A stretch of DNA of 64,000 nt from JAEYXS01 sp943367715 (GCA_943367715.1 CALRJY020000017.1:1-64000); one strand, 5' to 3'. Counted from the first letter of the stretch, positions 9,494 to 18,405 are shown. The notes: generated by a model from the letters alone, not told the origin. Program-made: numbers and translations.

Positions 9494-10054
9494 ATGGCCA
9501 CAACCTCGACCGACCTGCGCAAAGGCATGGCGATTAATTACAATGGTGACGTCTGCGTCATCTTGGACTTCACGCACCGCACCCCCGGCAACCTCCGCGC
9601 GTTCGTGCAGGCCACCCTCCGCAGCATCCGCACGGGCAAGACCTCGGAAGTCCGCTTCAGCACCGCTGAGCGCCTCCAGATCGTGCCTATGATGACCACG
9701 AAGATGGAGTTCAGCTACAAGGACGGCCAAGATTTCGTGTTCACTGACCCGGAGAATTACGAAACCGTGACCCTTACCCCCGAAATCGTGGGCGACGCAG
9801 CCAAGTATCTCGTGGAAAACGGTGTGGTCACCGTCACCTTTGTCGAAGAGAAGGCCGTTTCCGTGGAGTTGCCGTCCGCCGTGTTCCTGACGGTCACCGA
9901 CGCACCCGAAGGCGTCCGTGGTGATTCGGCGAACAACGTCCAGAAGACTGTGACCATGGAAACGGGCATCACCGTCCAAGCTCCCCTCTTCATCAAGACC
10001 GGTGAGAAGCTGAAGATCGATACCCGCACGGGCAAATACATGGAACGCGCCTAA
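9494..10054 (+). CDS. efp: Elongation factor P, with Asn at the functional loop tip
   Basis: EF-P binds between the ribosomal P and E sites and rescues ribosomes stalled at consecutive prolines. The 186-residue protein has the three expected beta-barrel domains: KOW-like N-domain, central OB domain, and C-terminal OB domain ending near GEKLKIDTRTGKYMERA. In the tip loop, where E. coli has PGKGQAF with modified Lys34, this protein reads PGNLRAF. The tip residue is Asn33, so neither a beta-lysylated Lys (EpmA type) nor a rhamnosylated Arg (EarP type) is available at that exact position. No modification gene lies nearby. It is transcribed away from the pilC-like gene and ends at a strong terminator. 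Confidence 0.96.
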   Translation: MATTSTDLRKGMAINYNGDVCVILDFTHRTPGNLRAFVQATLRSIRTGKTSEVRFSTAERLQIVPMMTTKMEFSYKDGQDFVFTDPENYETVTLTPEIVGDAAKYLVENGVVTVTFVEEKAVSVELPSAVFLTVTDAPEGVRGDSANNVQKTVTMETGITVQAPLFIKTGEKLKIDTRTGKYMERA

Positions 10055-10075
10055 GCGTCTCCGGACACACTTTAC

Positions 10076-10103
10076 AAAAAGCCCGCCCTCGGCGGGCTTT
10101 TTT
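10076..10103. terminator. Bidirectional intrinsic terminator between efp and the flippase/GT fusion
   Basis: gcccgcc (10081-10087) pairs with ggcgggc (10091-10097) over a 3-nt loop. The stem is flanked by A5 on the left and T6 on the right, which extend it. The tracts suit termination of efp (+) and of the convergent gene ending at 10109 (-). Confidence 0.88.
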
Positions 10104-10108
10104 ATTGC

Positions 10109-11770
10109 TCAACGCCGCTCATACATCCGCCGCAACTCCTCCGGAGACGTGCCGAGATGATAAAGCACCGTCAGCCGCCACATGAGCCAGTAAGTCCGCG
10201 CCACGCCGAATTGACGGAACCGCCGCGCCGAAGTGGAGACCGTGGCGGAGGCCAGCGCGATCCGGCCCACCTGGCGTAACCGACGGCAGAACTCGAACTC
10301 TTCCATCAGCGGCTGCACCGGAAACCCGCCGATCGCCTGCAAGGCTTCCCGGCGCACGAATATGGCCTGGTCACCCAACACTCGCCGGGTCAGTTGCAGA
10401 CGGGTCCAGCAACGCCAGCGCGAGCCACGCATCAGCCAATGCGGATCTCGGAACTGCTTCCAGCAACCTCCCCCGGCCACCGTAGGATCGTGCAGGCAAC
10501 GCAAAACAGCATCGCAGGTCTCGGCATCCAACCAGGTATCCGCGTGCAGAAAGATGAGCGCCTCACCCGTGGCCGCCTCGGCACCCGCACGGAGCTGCTT
10601 GCCGCGCCCGGGCTCGCTCATGACCACCCGGCAGCCATGCTCGCGTGCGACCTTCGCCGTTTCATCTTGGCTTCCGCCATCCACCACAATGATCTCTTTC
10701 ACTCCGTGACATTGCTTCAATGATTCCAAGGTGGCGGGCAGAGCTTGGGCTTCGTTCAAGGCGGGAATGATCACGGACAAGGTTTTCGGTGCGGTCACCT
10801 CCGCCACACGTTTCATCCGTTGGCGCTCGCGCAGAAAGGAGAGACCGCCAGCCAAGGCCCAGACGACATAGACCAGCAGCGTCAACATGGATGCAGCGAC
10901 GGACTCCGCCTCCCTCACCCCGTAGAGACCGAAGAGAAGCATCGCCGCGCCTTCCCGCAGACCCGCACCGGCGATCGTCACCGGCATCGTCGCCGCAAAG
11001 CCGATGGCCGGAAACGTCCACGCTAGCTTCAGCCAAGGGATCGGTTCACTGGCCACAGCTTGAAGGGAGCAGGCCATCACGCCGCAAAAGCATACCTGCA
11101 GTAGAAAACTGAAAAGCAGGCTGCGCACGGCCAAGCCCGGGCTTTGGCGAAATTGCCGGGTGGTGATCTCCAACGAAGTGGCTGTGCGGCCCAAGAACGA
11201 ATCCCGCTTCCGTGTCTTCCACCACCAAACGAGCAGAACCACCACGACGATAATGCCAATGGCCCAAGGCCAGGCGGGCGCTTTCATGGTGAACCGGTGG
11301 AGCTGTTCCCCGCCATCCGCCACCAGCGCGAGCGCGATGCCCGCGAGGGCGAGGAGCACGGAGCCGCCTACGCCCAGCAAACGGTCCAGGAAAGAAGCGG
11401 CCACCACGTTGGGCAAAGGTTGCTGGAACCACCGCGCATACAAACCGGTCTTGATCACATCGCCTCCCGCCGGCCCTAACAGCAAGGCGTTGAAAAAATT
11501 ACCGATGAAGGCGAACCGGAAACTTGCCCCCAGATGCACCACCGCCCCGGATGCCTTCAGCATCCCATGCCAGCGCAAAGCCCCAAACATGGTAGCGAGC
11601 GCGAAGAATCCGAACGCCAGCACCAGCCAGCCGGGTTTGGTGTTCTTCAGCACGTCAGCCAGCGCCCCGGCATCCAAGCGGCGCAGGACGACCCAGAGCA
11701 CGATCGCCGACACTCCCACACCAATGAGACGTTGCCCGATGACGGTGGATGTAGACGGCGTTTTCTGCAC
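10109..11770 (-). CDS. Fusion of a YbhN/LPG-synthase-type membrane domain with a GT2 (TIGR04283-like) glycosyltransferase
   Basis: The N-terminal 320 or so residues form a polytopic domain of the lysylphosphatidylglycerol-synthase transmembrane (UPF0104/YbhN) family, with about eight hydrophobic segments and the family motif LGPAGGDVIKTGLYARW. From about residue 330 a GT-A fold begins: LSVIIPALNEAQALPATL, then IIVVDGGSQDETA, LIFLHADTWL (DxD-like) and GDQAIFVRREALQAIGGFP. This resembles the small TIGR04283 GT2 enzymes. The two parts are normally separate proteins. A lipid-linked sugar transfer coupled to membrane passage is an inference. The start is GTG at 11770; no clear Shine-Dalgarno is seen. 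It lies next to the exopolysaccharide region but on its own transcript. Confidence 0.88.
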   Translation of the reverse strand: MQKTPSTSTVIGQRLIGVGVSAIVLWVVLRRLDAGALADVLKNTKPGWLVLAFGFFALATMFGALRWHGMLKASGAVVHLGASFRFAFIGNFFNALLLGPAGGDVIKTGLYARWFQQPLPNVVAASFLDRLLGVGGSVLLALAGIALALVADGGEQLHRFTMKAPAWPWAIGIIVVVVLLVWWWKTRKRDSFLGRTATSLEITTRQFRQSPGLAVRSLLFSFLLQVCFCGVMACSLQAVASEPIPWLKLAWTFPAIGFAATMPVTIAGAGLREGAAMLLFGLYGVREAESVAASMLTLLVYVVWALAGGLSFLRERQRMKRVAEVTAPKTLSVIIPALNEAQALPATLESLKQCHGVKEIIVVDGGSQDETAKVAREHGCRVVMSEPGRGKQLRAGAEAATGEALIFLHADTWLDAETCDAVLRCLHDPTVAGGGCWKQFRDPHWLMRGSRWRCWTRLQLTRRVLGDQAIFVRREALQAIGGFPVQPLMEEFEFCRRLRQVGRIALASATVSTSARRFRQFGVARTYWLMWRLTVLYHLGTSPEELRRMYERR

Positions 11771-11919
11771 GATGGAAGGAGCCTAACCCACAACCGGAAA
11801 AATCCAACTATCTCCTCACCCCCGACAAACTTCTCACTTACGGTGAACTTGCTTCATTAGTAATCTTGGTTTATTAATCTGGGCGTTACCAACCAACCTA
11901 ATCGAACCAATCCATTCCC

Positions 11920-12414
11920 ATGAAACGTTTTCTAGCCACTTCGCTCACCCTGCTCACGTTGTGCCTGGCCACTGCCGCGCAAGCCGCCGATGATGTGAAG
12001 CTCGAACTCAAGGACGGTAAACTCAAACCCGGTGAAGGCGTGGGCGCCGAACTGGTGGGCCACGACGAAGGCGAAGGCCGCATTTTCTTTTATGCTCCCG
12101 GTGGTGTGGAATGGACCTTCAAGGTGGCCGAGGAAGGTGAATATAAACTCGTTCTCAAAGCCTCCTGCGATGCCGCGCAAAACGAGAACGCCAAGTTCAA
12201 GCTCACGGTCAACGGCAAGGCAGATGAGAAGGAAACCACGCTGAAGAACACCGAGGCTGAAGAAGTCACCGTGACCGTCAAGCTCAAGGCGGGCGAGAAC
12301 AAGCTCCACGTTGCCTTCACCAATGACGCTTACAAAGAAGGCGAATACGACCGCAACATGTACATCCATGCGGCGACCATCAAGGCGGGCAAGGAGACCA
12401 AAGAGAAGAAGTAG
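11920..12414 (+). CDS. Small secreted beta-sandwich protein (CBM-like), unknown function
   Basis: A 164-residue protein with a clear Sec signal (MKRFLATSLTLLTLCLATAAQA, cleavage after AQA near residue 22). The mature part is charged and rich in Lys and Glu. It has the alternating pattern of a jelly-roll or carbohydrate-binding-module fold: GVEWTFKVAEEGEYKLVLKA, then FKLTVNGK, and KLKAGENKLHVAF. That layout is typical of malectin- or CBM-like domains that bind glycans. No catalytic residues are apparent. It is a single-gene unit ended by a strong terminator. Confidence 0.8.
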   Translation: MKRFLATSLTLLTLCLATAAQAADDVKLELKDGKLKPGEGVGAELVGHDEGEGRIFFYAPGGVEWTFKVAEEGEYKLVLKASCDAAQNENAKFKLTVNGKADEKETTLKNTEAEEVTVTVKLKAGENKLHVAFTNDAYKEGEYDRNMYIHAATIKAGKETKEKK

Positions 12415-12440
12415 TCTCTTTCCTCTCAACTAATTCAAGC

Positions 12441-12478
12441 ATCTGGCCGGCGGTTCATTCCGTCGGCCAGATTTGTTT
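12441..12478 (+). terminator. Intrinsic terminator after the small secreted protein
   Basis: A 13-bp stem (12441-12453 with 12460-12472, one G-T wobble, loop ttcatt) is followed by ttgttt. It lies 27 nt after the stop codon. Confidence 0.82.
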
Positions 12479-12563
12479 CACCCCTCATCACTTTGCTGGA
12501 CGGCAGCGCGCTTTCCATGAAAGCTACGAAAAGCAGCAGTGCTATCTTAAGTAGTACGGACGC

Positions 12564-13691
12564 ATGAGCAGACCAGCCAAAATTCTCTGGATCTCCTGTG
12601 TGGGTGAGAAAGGCGGTGCCGAGGTGTACATGAATAACCTCCTGCGCCGGCTGGACCGCACCCGCTTCGAGCCGCATGTCGCCTTATTGCGGCCCGGACC
12701 ATTATCGAAAGAACTGCAGGCCATGGATGTCCGCGTGCATGAGTTCAAGGCTCATCGCATGCGCGAACTGGGCGCGGTGATCGGCACGATAGAGCAGTTA
12801 ACAGAATTGATTCGTCGCGAAGGCATCGATTTGGTTCACAGCAATGGCTTTCGTGCGCATGTCTATGGCGGCCTCGCAGCGTGGCTGGCGGAAGTCCCGG
12901 AATGCTGGCTGGTGCATACCGCCGAGGTCCGGCACTGGAGCACTTGGGCCATCCAGCGCATCCCCACCGCGCACGTGCAGGGAAACTGCCACCGCACGGT
13001 GGATTACTTTGTCGAACGCGGTTTTCCCACCACCCTGATGTGGCCCAGTGTGGATCTGGATCAACTCCAACAGCAAACCTCGCGGGCCGATCTGGCTTCG
13101 AAGTTTTCCCTGCCGACCGGCGCCCGCTGGCTGGTGATGGCCGCCCGTTTGCAACGCTACAAGGGGCACACGTATTTTTTGCAGACACTGGCCACCCTGC
13201 CGGAAGATGTGCATGGGATCATTTTGGGTGGCAGCCTGTTCGGCATGGAACCGGAGTATCGGCTGGAGTTGGAGATGCTGGCCGGACAGCTTGGCTTGCG
13301 GGAGCGCGTTCACTTCACCGGCTTTGTGAGTGATGAGGAATTACACGGCTTTCTCGCGCAGGCGGAAGCAGTGGTGCATCCCGCCTTGGATGAGGATTTC
13401 GGATTGTCCGTCGCCGAGGCGCAGGCTTTGGGCCGGCCCGTCATCGCCTTTGCAGCGCATGGACCGCAGGCCATCATCGCGGATGAAGTCACCGGCCGGT
13501 TGGTGCCGGTCGGCGATCAAAGGGGACTGGACCGGGCTCTGCAACACGCTTTGAACTCCCCTGCCCGGCTGCAAGCCTGGGGGGCTGCCGCTCGTCTCCG
13601 GGCCGAGGAACGCTTCTCCGCAACGGCGGCCGTGGCGCAGCTTGAGGCCATTTACACGGCTTGTCTCCGGGACGCTTCGACCGCACACTGA
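12564..13691 (+). CDS. Glycosyltransferase, GT4 family (exopolysaccharide locus)
   Basis: A 375-residue GT-B-fold transferase that moves a sugar from a nucleotide-sugar donor. The N-terminal half starts ILWISCVGEKGGAEVYMNNL, the acceptor-side Rossmann domain with the GGAE signature. The C-terminal half has VMAARLQRYKGHTYFL (donor-domain start) and DEDFGLSVAEAQALGRPVIA, the EX7E motif that contacts the donor. It is the first gene of a tight + strand operon; the next start is 7 nt after its stop. Together with the downstream polymerase-like gene and two more transferases it likely builds a repeat unit of an extracellular polysaccharide. Confidence 0.92.
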   Translation: MSRPAKILWISCVGEKGGAEVYMNNLLRRLDRTRFEPHVALLRPGPLSKELQAMDVRVHEFKAHRMRELGAVIGTIEQLTELIRREGIDLVHSNGFRAHVYGGLAAWLAEVPECWLVHTAEVRHWSTWAIQRIPTAHVQGNCHRTVDYFVERGFPTTLMWPSVDLDQLQQQTSRADLASKFSLPTGARWLVMAARLQRYKGHTYFLQTLATLPEDVHGIILGGSLFGMEPEYRLELEMLAGQLGLRERVHFTGFVSDEELHGFLAQAEAVVHPALDEDFGLSVAEAQALGRPVIAFAAHGPQAIIADEVTGRLVPVGDQRGLDRALQHALNSPARLQAWGAAARLRAEERFSATAAVAQLEAIYTACLRDASTAH

Positions 13692-13697
13692 CGGTGC

Positions 13698-15152
13698 ATG
13701 GGTCTGCGCAGCCAAACCGAAGCTTCCCGCTTCCGCTACCGTAAAAAGGTGAAGGAAGAGGATGGCGGTTTGTCGTTGAAGGAACGGTTGCAGGCCCTCT
13801 TGCAATCCAATCCGCTGGTGAACTCCATTATCGCCTTGGCGATCACGGTGGGATTTTTCCATGGCTGGCTAAAGATCCGTTTCCCTTATGCCGCCACCAC
13901 CTTTCTCTTCGACGCCCTGTTGTGTGTGGCCCTGACGCTGGCCTTTTTCCAGAAGAGTCGCGGGGAAAGTTTCATTCCTCCAGGTCCCTTGGGAGCCGCG
14001 CTCAAGTCATTCTATGGTGTCTGCTTCATATACCTGCTCCTGCCGATGGGTGTGCCTGCCGTCGTCGGCGTGGCGGCGATGCGCGGCTGGTGTTTTGCCA
14101 CGCTGATGTTCTGCCTGGGCTACCGCATCACGAAATCGATCAATCAGGTGAAGAGCTATTTCTACGTGCTGATCGGGATGGGGCTCATCACCGCCGCTTA
14201 CGGGCTCCAGCAAACCCCGCAGGCGGTGGAACAAGAAATGGAAGAGAACGCCCTGTTCGCCGAGCGCTACCAGAACACCTATTACGTGACCAGCAAAGGA
14301 CGGCAATTGCGCATCTTCTCCACGTTCGTTTCCTCCGGCGCCTTCGCCGGAGCCATGGCGTATGTGGCCATCTTTGCGCTGTCCATGGCCACTGACAAAA
14401 AGACCGGCAAGCAAGAGCGGCTGATCCTGTTTCTGGTCACCCTGCCGATCGCCTACGCCATGTTGAAGAGCGGTGCCCGGAGCGCCTTGATCAGCTTCGG
14501 CGTCGGCTTTGCCGTCATCGCGTGGTACCGACGAAACTTTCTAAATCTCATCCTCTTGCCCGCCGCAGTCGCCCTTGCCCTGAAGCTTGTGGCCGTCACT
14601 ACCGGCGGTTCAGCCGGAGAGAGGTTCCAAAGCATCCTGAATTTTGAAGAGGTGTTCAGCCGGATAAGCATTCCCACGCAGGTGGGCTGGGACTACATGA
14701 GCGACGGCCACTGGCTCGGGGGCGGCTTGGGCCGCAGCGGTCACGGCGTGCCCATGTTCCTCGCCACCCGCCTTGAGTTCCGCGACTACAAGTCGGCGGA
14801 TGGCGATCTGGGCCGTTTGATGATCGAGATGGGCATCATCGGCTTGATCGCTTTCGGTGCGGTCATGTACCAAAGCCTGAGAACGGTTTACCAAAGCCTG
14901 GAAAAACTGCGCGACACGGAAGTTTCCACCGTCGGACTGGCCAGCGGCGGCTGTGTGGTCATGGCCATCATCTCCATCCCCTCCGGCTCGCCTTTCTTGG
15001 CGATTCCCATGGGTGCGGCCGTGTGGTTTTTCATCGGCACGTTGCAAAAACTTACACATGAATATGAGCGCGGCACTTTGGGAGGACTTACCGTCAAGCC
15101 GGTGAGTGCTCCTGGCCCAGTGAAAATTTTCCGGCATCGCCGCTCCAAATGA
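13698..15152 (+). CDS. O-antigen ligase/Wzy-like polysaccharide polymerase membrane protein
   Basis: A 484-residue polytopic membrane protein with about 10-12 hydrophobic segments. A long periplasmic-type loop (about 185-215, and the stretch around the SDGHWLGGGLGRSGHGVP motif) is followed by further membrane helices. This is the O-antigen ligase/polymerase (Wzy_C) layout, in which a Gly-rich HWLGGGLG-like segment and a nearby His are typical. A cytoplasmic basic N-terminus of about 35 residues precedes the first helix. Its position between glycosyltransferases supports polymerisation of lipid-linked repeat units rather than lipid A ligation. The stop overlaps the next start by 4 nt (ATGA at 15149). 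Confidence 0.85.
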   Translation: MGLRSQTEASRFRYRKKVKEEDGGLSLKERLQALLQSNPLVNSIIALAITVGFFHGWLKIRFPYAATTFLFDALLCVALTLAFFQKSRGESFIPPGPLGAALKSFYGVCFIYLLLPMGVPAVVGVAAMRGWCFATLMFCLGYRITKSINQVKSYFYVLIGMGLITAAYGLQQTPQAVEQEMEENALFAERYQNTYYVTSKGRQLRIFSTFVSSGAFAGAMAYVAIFALSMATDKKTGKQERLILFLVTLPIAYAMLKSGARSALISFGVGFAVIAWYRRNFLNLILLPAAVALALKLVAVTTGGSAGERFQSILNFEEVFSRISIPTQVGWDYMSDGHWLGGGLGRSGHGVPMFLATRLEFRDYKSADGDLGRLMIEMGIIGLIAFGAVMYQSLRTVYQSLEKLRDTEVSTVGLASGGCVVMAIISIPSGSPFLAIPMGAAVWFFIGTLQKLTHEYERGTLGGLTVKPVSAPGPVKIFRHRRSK

Positions 15153-16279
15153 GCAACTCTTCCGGACATCACCGCCGCCAGATCGCCCTGGTGGTCCACG
15201 ATTTCTCGCCCGGCTTCGGCCATGGCCGCTATTGCGTGGAGCTCGCCCGGCGGCTGGCTCCGGTGCATGATGTTCACATCTTCGCCAATCACTTCGGCGT
15301 CCCTTGTGAATCCTATTGGACTTATCAAAAAGTTCCCGCGTGGCGCAGGTCCGCCCTGCTCACCATCCTGACCTTCCTCGCGCAAGCACGACGGCGGCTC
15401 TCGTATCGCCGCTTCGATCTGGTGCACGCCCAGGGCCTTACTTGCTGGCAGGCGGACGTGATCACGGCTCATGTTTGCAATGCGGCGCGAGTGGAGAAGG
15501 ATGCCTTGCGCTCACCCCGCGAACGGCTTTTCGATACGCTGGTCGGACAGTTGGAGAACGAATTCTATCGCGCCAACCTTTCCGCCAACTGGATCGCCGT
15601 CTCCCAAGAGACTGCTGGCGAACTGCTGGCCGAACACGAACCGCTCCACCCCGTCTCGGTGATCCATCATGGAGTGGATACCGACCAGTTCCGCCCAGCC
15701 GCGAACGCCGTGCGGAAGACAGCGTTGCGGGATGAGCTGGGCTTGCCGACCAACCAATGGCTCTGGCTTTTCGTGGGGGAAGCCAGCAAAGGTCTGTTGC
15801 CGACGCTGCAGGCCCTCCGGCATTTTCCCCAAGCGACGCTGCTCGTGATCTCGCGCTCTTCATCTGCCTTGTGGCTGGCCAAAGCGGCCAATCTTGGTGT
15901 GTTGACGCAGGTGATCTGGCCGGGGCCCCAGCCATCTCTCGCCCCTTTTTATCAAGCCGCCGATATCTTCGTGTATCCGTCCCAGTATGATGCTTTTGGC
16001 ATGGTGGTGGCGGAGGCGATGAGCGCGGGCTTGCCCGTGATCATCAACCGGGGCATCGGTGCCGCTGAATGGATCAAGCACGGTGAGAACGGCCTGCTGG
16101 GTGATATCTCTGATCCCGCAGTGCTGCAGGGCTTGTTGCGGCAAGTGGCTAATCTGCCGGATCAAGGCGCTCAACTCGGCATCAACGCCCGCCTCACCGC
16201 CCGGCATTATTCCTGGCAGCGTTGCACCGAAGCAACCTTGAAGGTTTACGAAAAGACATGGAAACCTCTGACCGCATGA
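15149..16279 (+). CDS. Glycosyltransferase, GT4 family (exopolysaccharide locus)
   Basis: A 376-residue GT-B enzyme. The N-terminus reads IALVVHDFSPGFGHGRYCVEL (acceptor domain). The C-terminal donor domain includes WLFVGEASKGLLPTL and YDAFGMVVAEAMSAGLPVI, which contains the EX7E donor motif. It is translationally coupled to the polymerase-like gene by an ATGA overlap at 15149-15152, and to the next transferase by another ATGA overlap at 16276-16279. Substrate cannot be told from sequence. Confidence 0.92.
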   Translation: MSNSSGHHRRQIALVVHDFSPGFGHGRYCVELARRLAPVHDVHIFANHFGVPCESYWTYQKVPAWRRSALLTILTFLAQARRRLSYRRFDLVHAQGLTCWQADVITAHVCNAARVEKDALRSPRERLFDTLVGQLENEFYRANLSANWIAVSQETAGELLAEHEPLHPVSVIHHGVDTDQFRPAANAVRKTALRDELGLPTNQWLWLFVGEASKGLLPTLQALRHFPQATLLVISRSSSALWLAKAANLGVLTQVIWPGPQPSLAPFYQAADIFVYPSQYDAFGMVVAEAMSAGLPVIINRGIGAAEWIKHGENGLLGDISDPAVLQGLLRQVANLPDQGAQLGINARLTARHYSWQRCTEATLKVYEKTWKPLTA

Positions 16280-17379
16280 TCCCGCGCACCGCGCTGTTGG
16301 TGCACGGCGGACCGCAGAGTGTGGAAGCCATCCGCGCCCGGGGGCTCACGCAAGGCTTGCCCCCTGATCGGTTGCTCTTTCTCTATCGGGAAGGCACCCG
16401 TCAGGAGACGTATGCCCGCTGGGAAAAAGCCATCGCTGAATGGAAACCGGACCTGCTCTATCTCCTGAACACGGCCATGCCAGGTTGTGCGCTGGCCTTG
16501 AAGCAACGGTGGTTAAAAGGGCTTCCGTATCTGTTGGACACGGGCGATGTCATCTATGAAATGGCGCAGAGCGCGGGCACCACACCGTGGTGGAAAATCC
16601 CGGCTTTGGGGCTCATCGAGGAACTGACCCAAGCGAGTGCTGCGGGAATCATCGTACGCGGCAGCAAGCATCGCGAGCATCTCTGGCAAAGTGGTTATTC
16701 AAAAGTCCATCTCATCCGCGATGGCTGCTCACCCGCCCCCAGCCCCGCACCGGCCGATGTCGCCCAGCTCAAAAAGAAACTGGGACTGACGGCCCCTTTG
16801 ATCGTGGGCTTGATGGGTTCATTGACCTTCAGCCCTTCACTCAAGATCTGTTACGGCTGGGATCTCGTGGAGGCATTGGCGCAATTGCCGGAAGACCAAG
16901 TGCAATGTGTCATCATTGGCGATGGCAATGGTCGTGCATGGCTGGAGGAGAAGGCGAAAGCGTTGGGCGTATGGTCACGTATCCGTTTCTGCGGGCGCAT
17001 TCCTTACGCCGAAGTCCCGCTCTACCTGCGCGTGCTGGATGTGGCCCTCTCCACGCAGACAAACAATCTCGCCGGTCAGGTCCGTACCACCGGCAAGCTG
17101 CCGGAATACATGGCGGCCAGTTGCTACATCCTGGCCAGCCGCGTGGGCGATGCCGAGGTGTTGCTGCCCGCGGGGATGACCTTGGAATATCACGGAGCCG
17201 TGGACAGCCACTATCCCCAACGCCTCGCCGAGCGCATCCGTGAATTGATTCAGCATCCAGAACAATTACGGGACCGGGAAAAACTGCCTGCCCTCGCCCA
17301 GAGTTTCTGTTCGTATGACCGGCTGGCAGAAGAATTCCACGCCGTATTGGAAGCGACCGGGAGCGAAACCAAAAAGTGA
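16276..17379 (+). CDS. Glycosyltransferase-like protein (GT-B, exopolysaccharide locus)
   Basis: Last gene of the + strand operon, 367 residues from the ATG at 16276. That start is chosen because it forms the same 4-nt ATGA overlap seen one gene earlier; longer starts at 16258 or 16222 would overlap the upstream gene further. The fold is GT-B: an N-terminal part (TALLVHGGPQSVEAIRARGL), and a donor part with LIVGLMGSLTFSPSLKICY, CVIIGDGNGRAWLEEKAKAL and RIRFCGRIPYAEVPLYL. A canonical EX7E motif is less clear than in the two upstream enzymes (LPEYMAASCYILAS lies at the expected place), so the donor may differ. Confidence 0.83.
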   Translation: MIPRTALLVHGGPQSVEAIRARGLTQGLPPDRLLFLYREGTRQETYARWEKAIAEWKPDLLYLLNTAMPGCALALKQRWLKGLPYLLDTGDVIYEMAQSAGTTPWWKIPALGLIEELTQASAAGIIVRGSKHREHLWQSGYSKVHLIRDGCSPAPSPAPADVAQLKKKLGLTAPLIVGLMGSLTFSPSLKICYGWDLVEALAQLPEDQVQCVIIGDGNGRAWLEEKAKALGVWSRIRFCGRIPYAEVPLYLRVLDVALSTQTNNLAGQVRTTGKLPEYMAASCYILASRVGDAEVLLPAGMTLEYHGAVDSHYPQRLAERIRELIQHPEQLRDREKLPALAQSFCSYDRLAEEFHAVLEATGSETKK

Positions 17380-17401
17380 AACGCGGCAAGCCGTTCCCGG
17401 A

Positions 17402-17788
17402 TCAGAGCAACATGCCGATGAGAATGAGCTGAAGCACGGTCACCAAAATCAAAAGCCCCCAGACCAGGTTTTCACGCCAGGCAAGATTCTGGCGCTTCAC
17501 TTCGGACAGCCAGCATTGAAGCTTCACGGAGCCGACCTCGATGATGTCACCATTGCGCAAGCGGACCTGTTGCACCGGTTCACCATTCACCCGCGTGGTG
17601 GCACCGCCCTCACTCAGCAGGATAAAGCCTTCCTCCGCATCAAACGTCACTTGCGCGTGCTGATCCCAAACGCCCGTCTCTTCCAGACGGATGCCCGCAT
17701 TGGCCGCACGGCCGATCTGAACCGGAAAACCCTCGGCATCCCAAACCGTGGCCTGACGACTCCCGGCGATGGCCCGGAATTGCAGCAT
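17402..17788 (-). CDS. FHA-domain protein with a C-terminal membrane anchor
   Basis: FHA domains read phosphothreonine and dock kinase substrates. The 128-residue product has an FHA-like core (VQIGRAANAGIRLEETGVWDQHAQVTF, then GGATTRVNGEPVQQVRLRNGDIIEVGSVKL). The GR, the H near residue 49 and the NG/GD turns match the family; the usual SRxH serine reads WDQH. A single hydrophobic helix ends the protein (LVWGLLILVTVLQLILIGMLL region), so it is tail-anchored with the FHA in the cytoplasm. The start at 17788 shares one base with the upstream stop (TAATG), indicating coupling to the Wza-like gene. A longer reading to 17872 would run antiparallel to no other evidence and overlap the exporter gene. 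Confidence 0.82.
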   Translation of the reverse strand: MLQFRAIAGSRQATVWDAEGFPVQIGRAANAGIRLEETGVWDQHAQVTFDAEEGFILLSEGGATTRVNGEPVQQVRLRNGDIIEVGSVKLQCWLSEVKRQNLAWRENLVWGLLILVTVLQLILIGMLL

Positions 17789-18405
17789 TAGATTATGCGC
17801 TTCGGGACATAGATAATATCGCCCGGATAGACCGGCAGATCCAGCTTCGGATCTTTCTGCGCCTTCTTGCAATCGACCGTGTACTTCTTGCCATCCACCC
17901 GGGTCAGTTCAACGGCCCATGTCTTCGCGAAGTCAGTGAACCCGCCCGCTGTCGCAATCGCCTTGAGCACCGTATGTTCGCCTGAATGGACATAACGGTT
18001 GTTAAGCTTTACCTCACCATTCACCCAGAAAAAACGGTCCTCCGCCTTCACCGTCACCACGAGGGTGCGATAAAGTTTGGGCACATACGCCTTATGAACA
18101 TCCGCCTGCAATTCGCCCACCGTTTTGCCCGCGGCTTTGATGGAACCGATATGCTTGAGCGTGATCGTGCCGTCATCCTTGATGCGCTCTTCATGGGCGT
18201 TCAAGTCGATGCCGCCTTGGAAAGAGATGGACACCTGATCGTTGATGCGCAGCTTGTCGTCCGGAGCTGGTTTGGGTGCGCCCGTATCGGCGGCGGCAGC
18301 ACCTCCGCCCCCGCCCGTGGCACAGCCGGAAACCGTCAGGCCCAGCACGAGCAACCAAACCCACATCATTCTCCCGCTTAAAAACAACTTAACCATACGA
18401 TTCAT
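17788..18405 (-). CDS. Polysaccharide export lipoprotein (Wza-like, Poly_export/SLBB)
   Basis: Members of this family form the outer-membrane or periplasmic channel of capsule and exopolysaccharide export. The 205-residue protein has a lipoprotein signal with lipobox TVSGC (Cys28). A Gly/Ala linker follows, then a Poly_export domain (DKLRINDQVSISFQGG...TITLKHIGSIKAAGKTV) and an SLBB-like part (FFWVNGEVKLNNRYVHSGEHTVLKAIATAGGF) ending DIIYVPKR. It is about half the length of E. coli Wza (379) and lacks the C-terminal amphipathic helix that makes the Wza pore. It therefore probably needs a separate outer-membrane partner, for which the upstream beta-barrel gene at 20692-21957 is the natural candidate. 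Confidence 0.92.
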   Translation of the reverse strand: MNRMVKLFLSGRMMWVWLLVLGLTVSGCATGGGGGAAAADTGAPKPAPDDKLRINDQVSISFQGGIDLNAHEERIKDDGTITLKHIGSIKAAGKTVGELQADVHKAYVPKLYRTLVVTVKAEDRFFWVNGEVKLNNRYVHSGEHTVLKAIATAGGFTDFAKTWAVELTRVDGKKYTVDCKKAQKDPKLDLPVYPGDIIYVPKRII

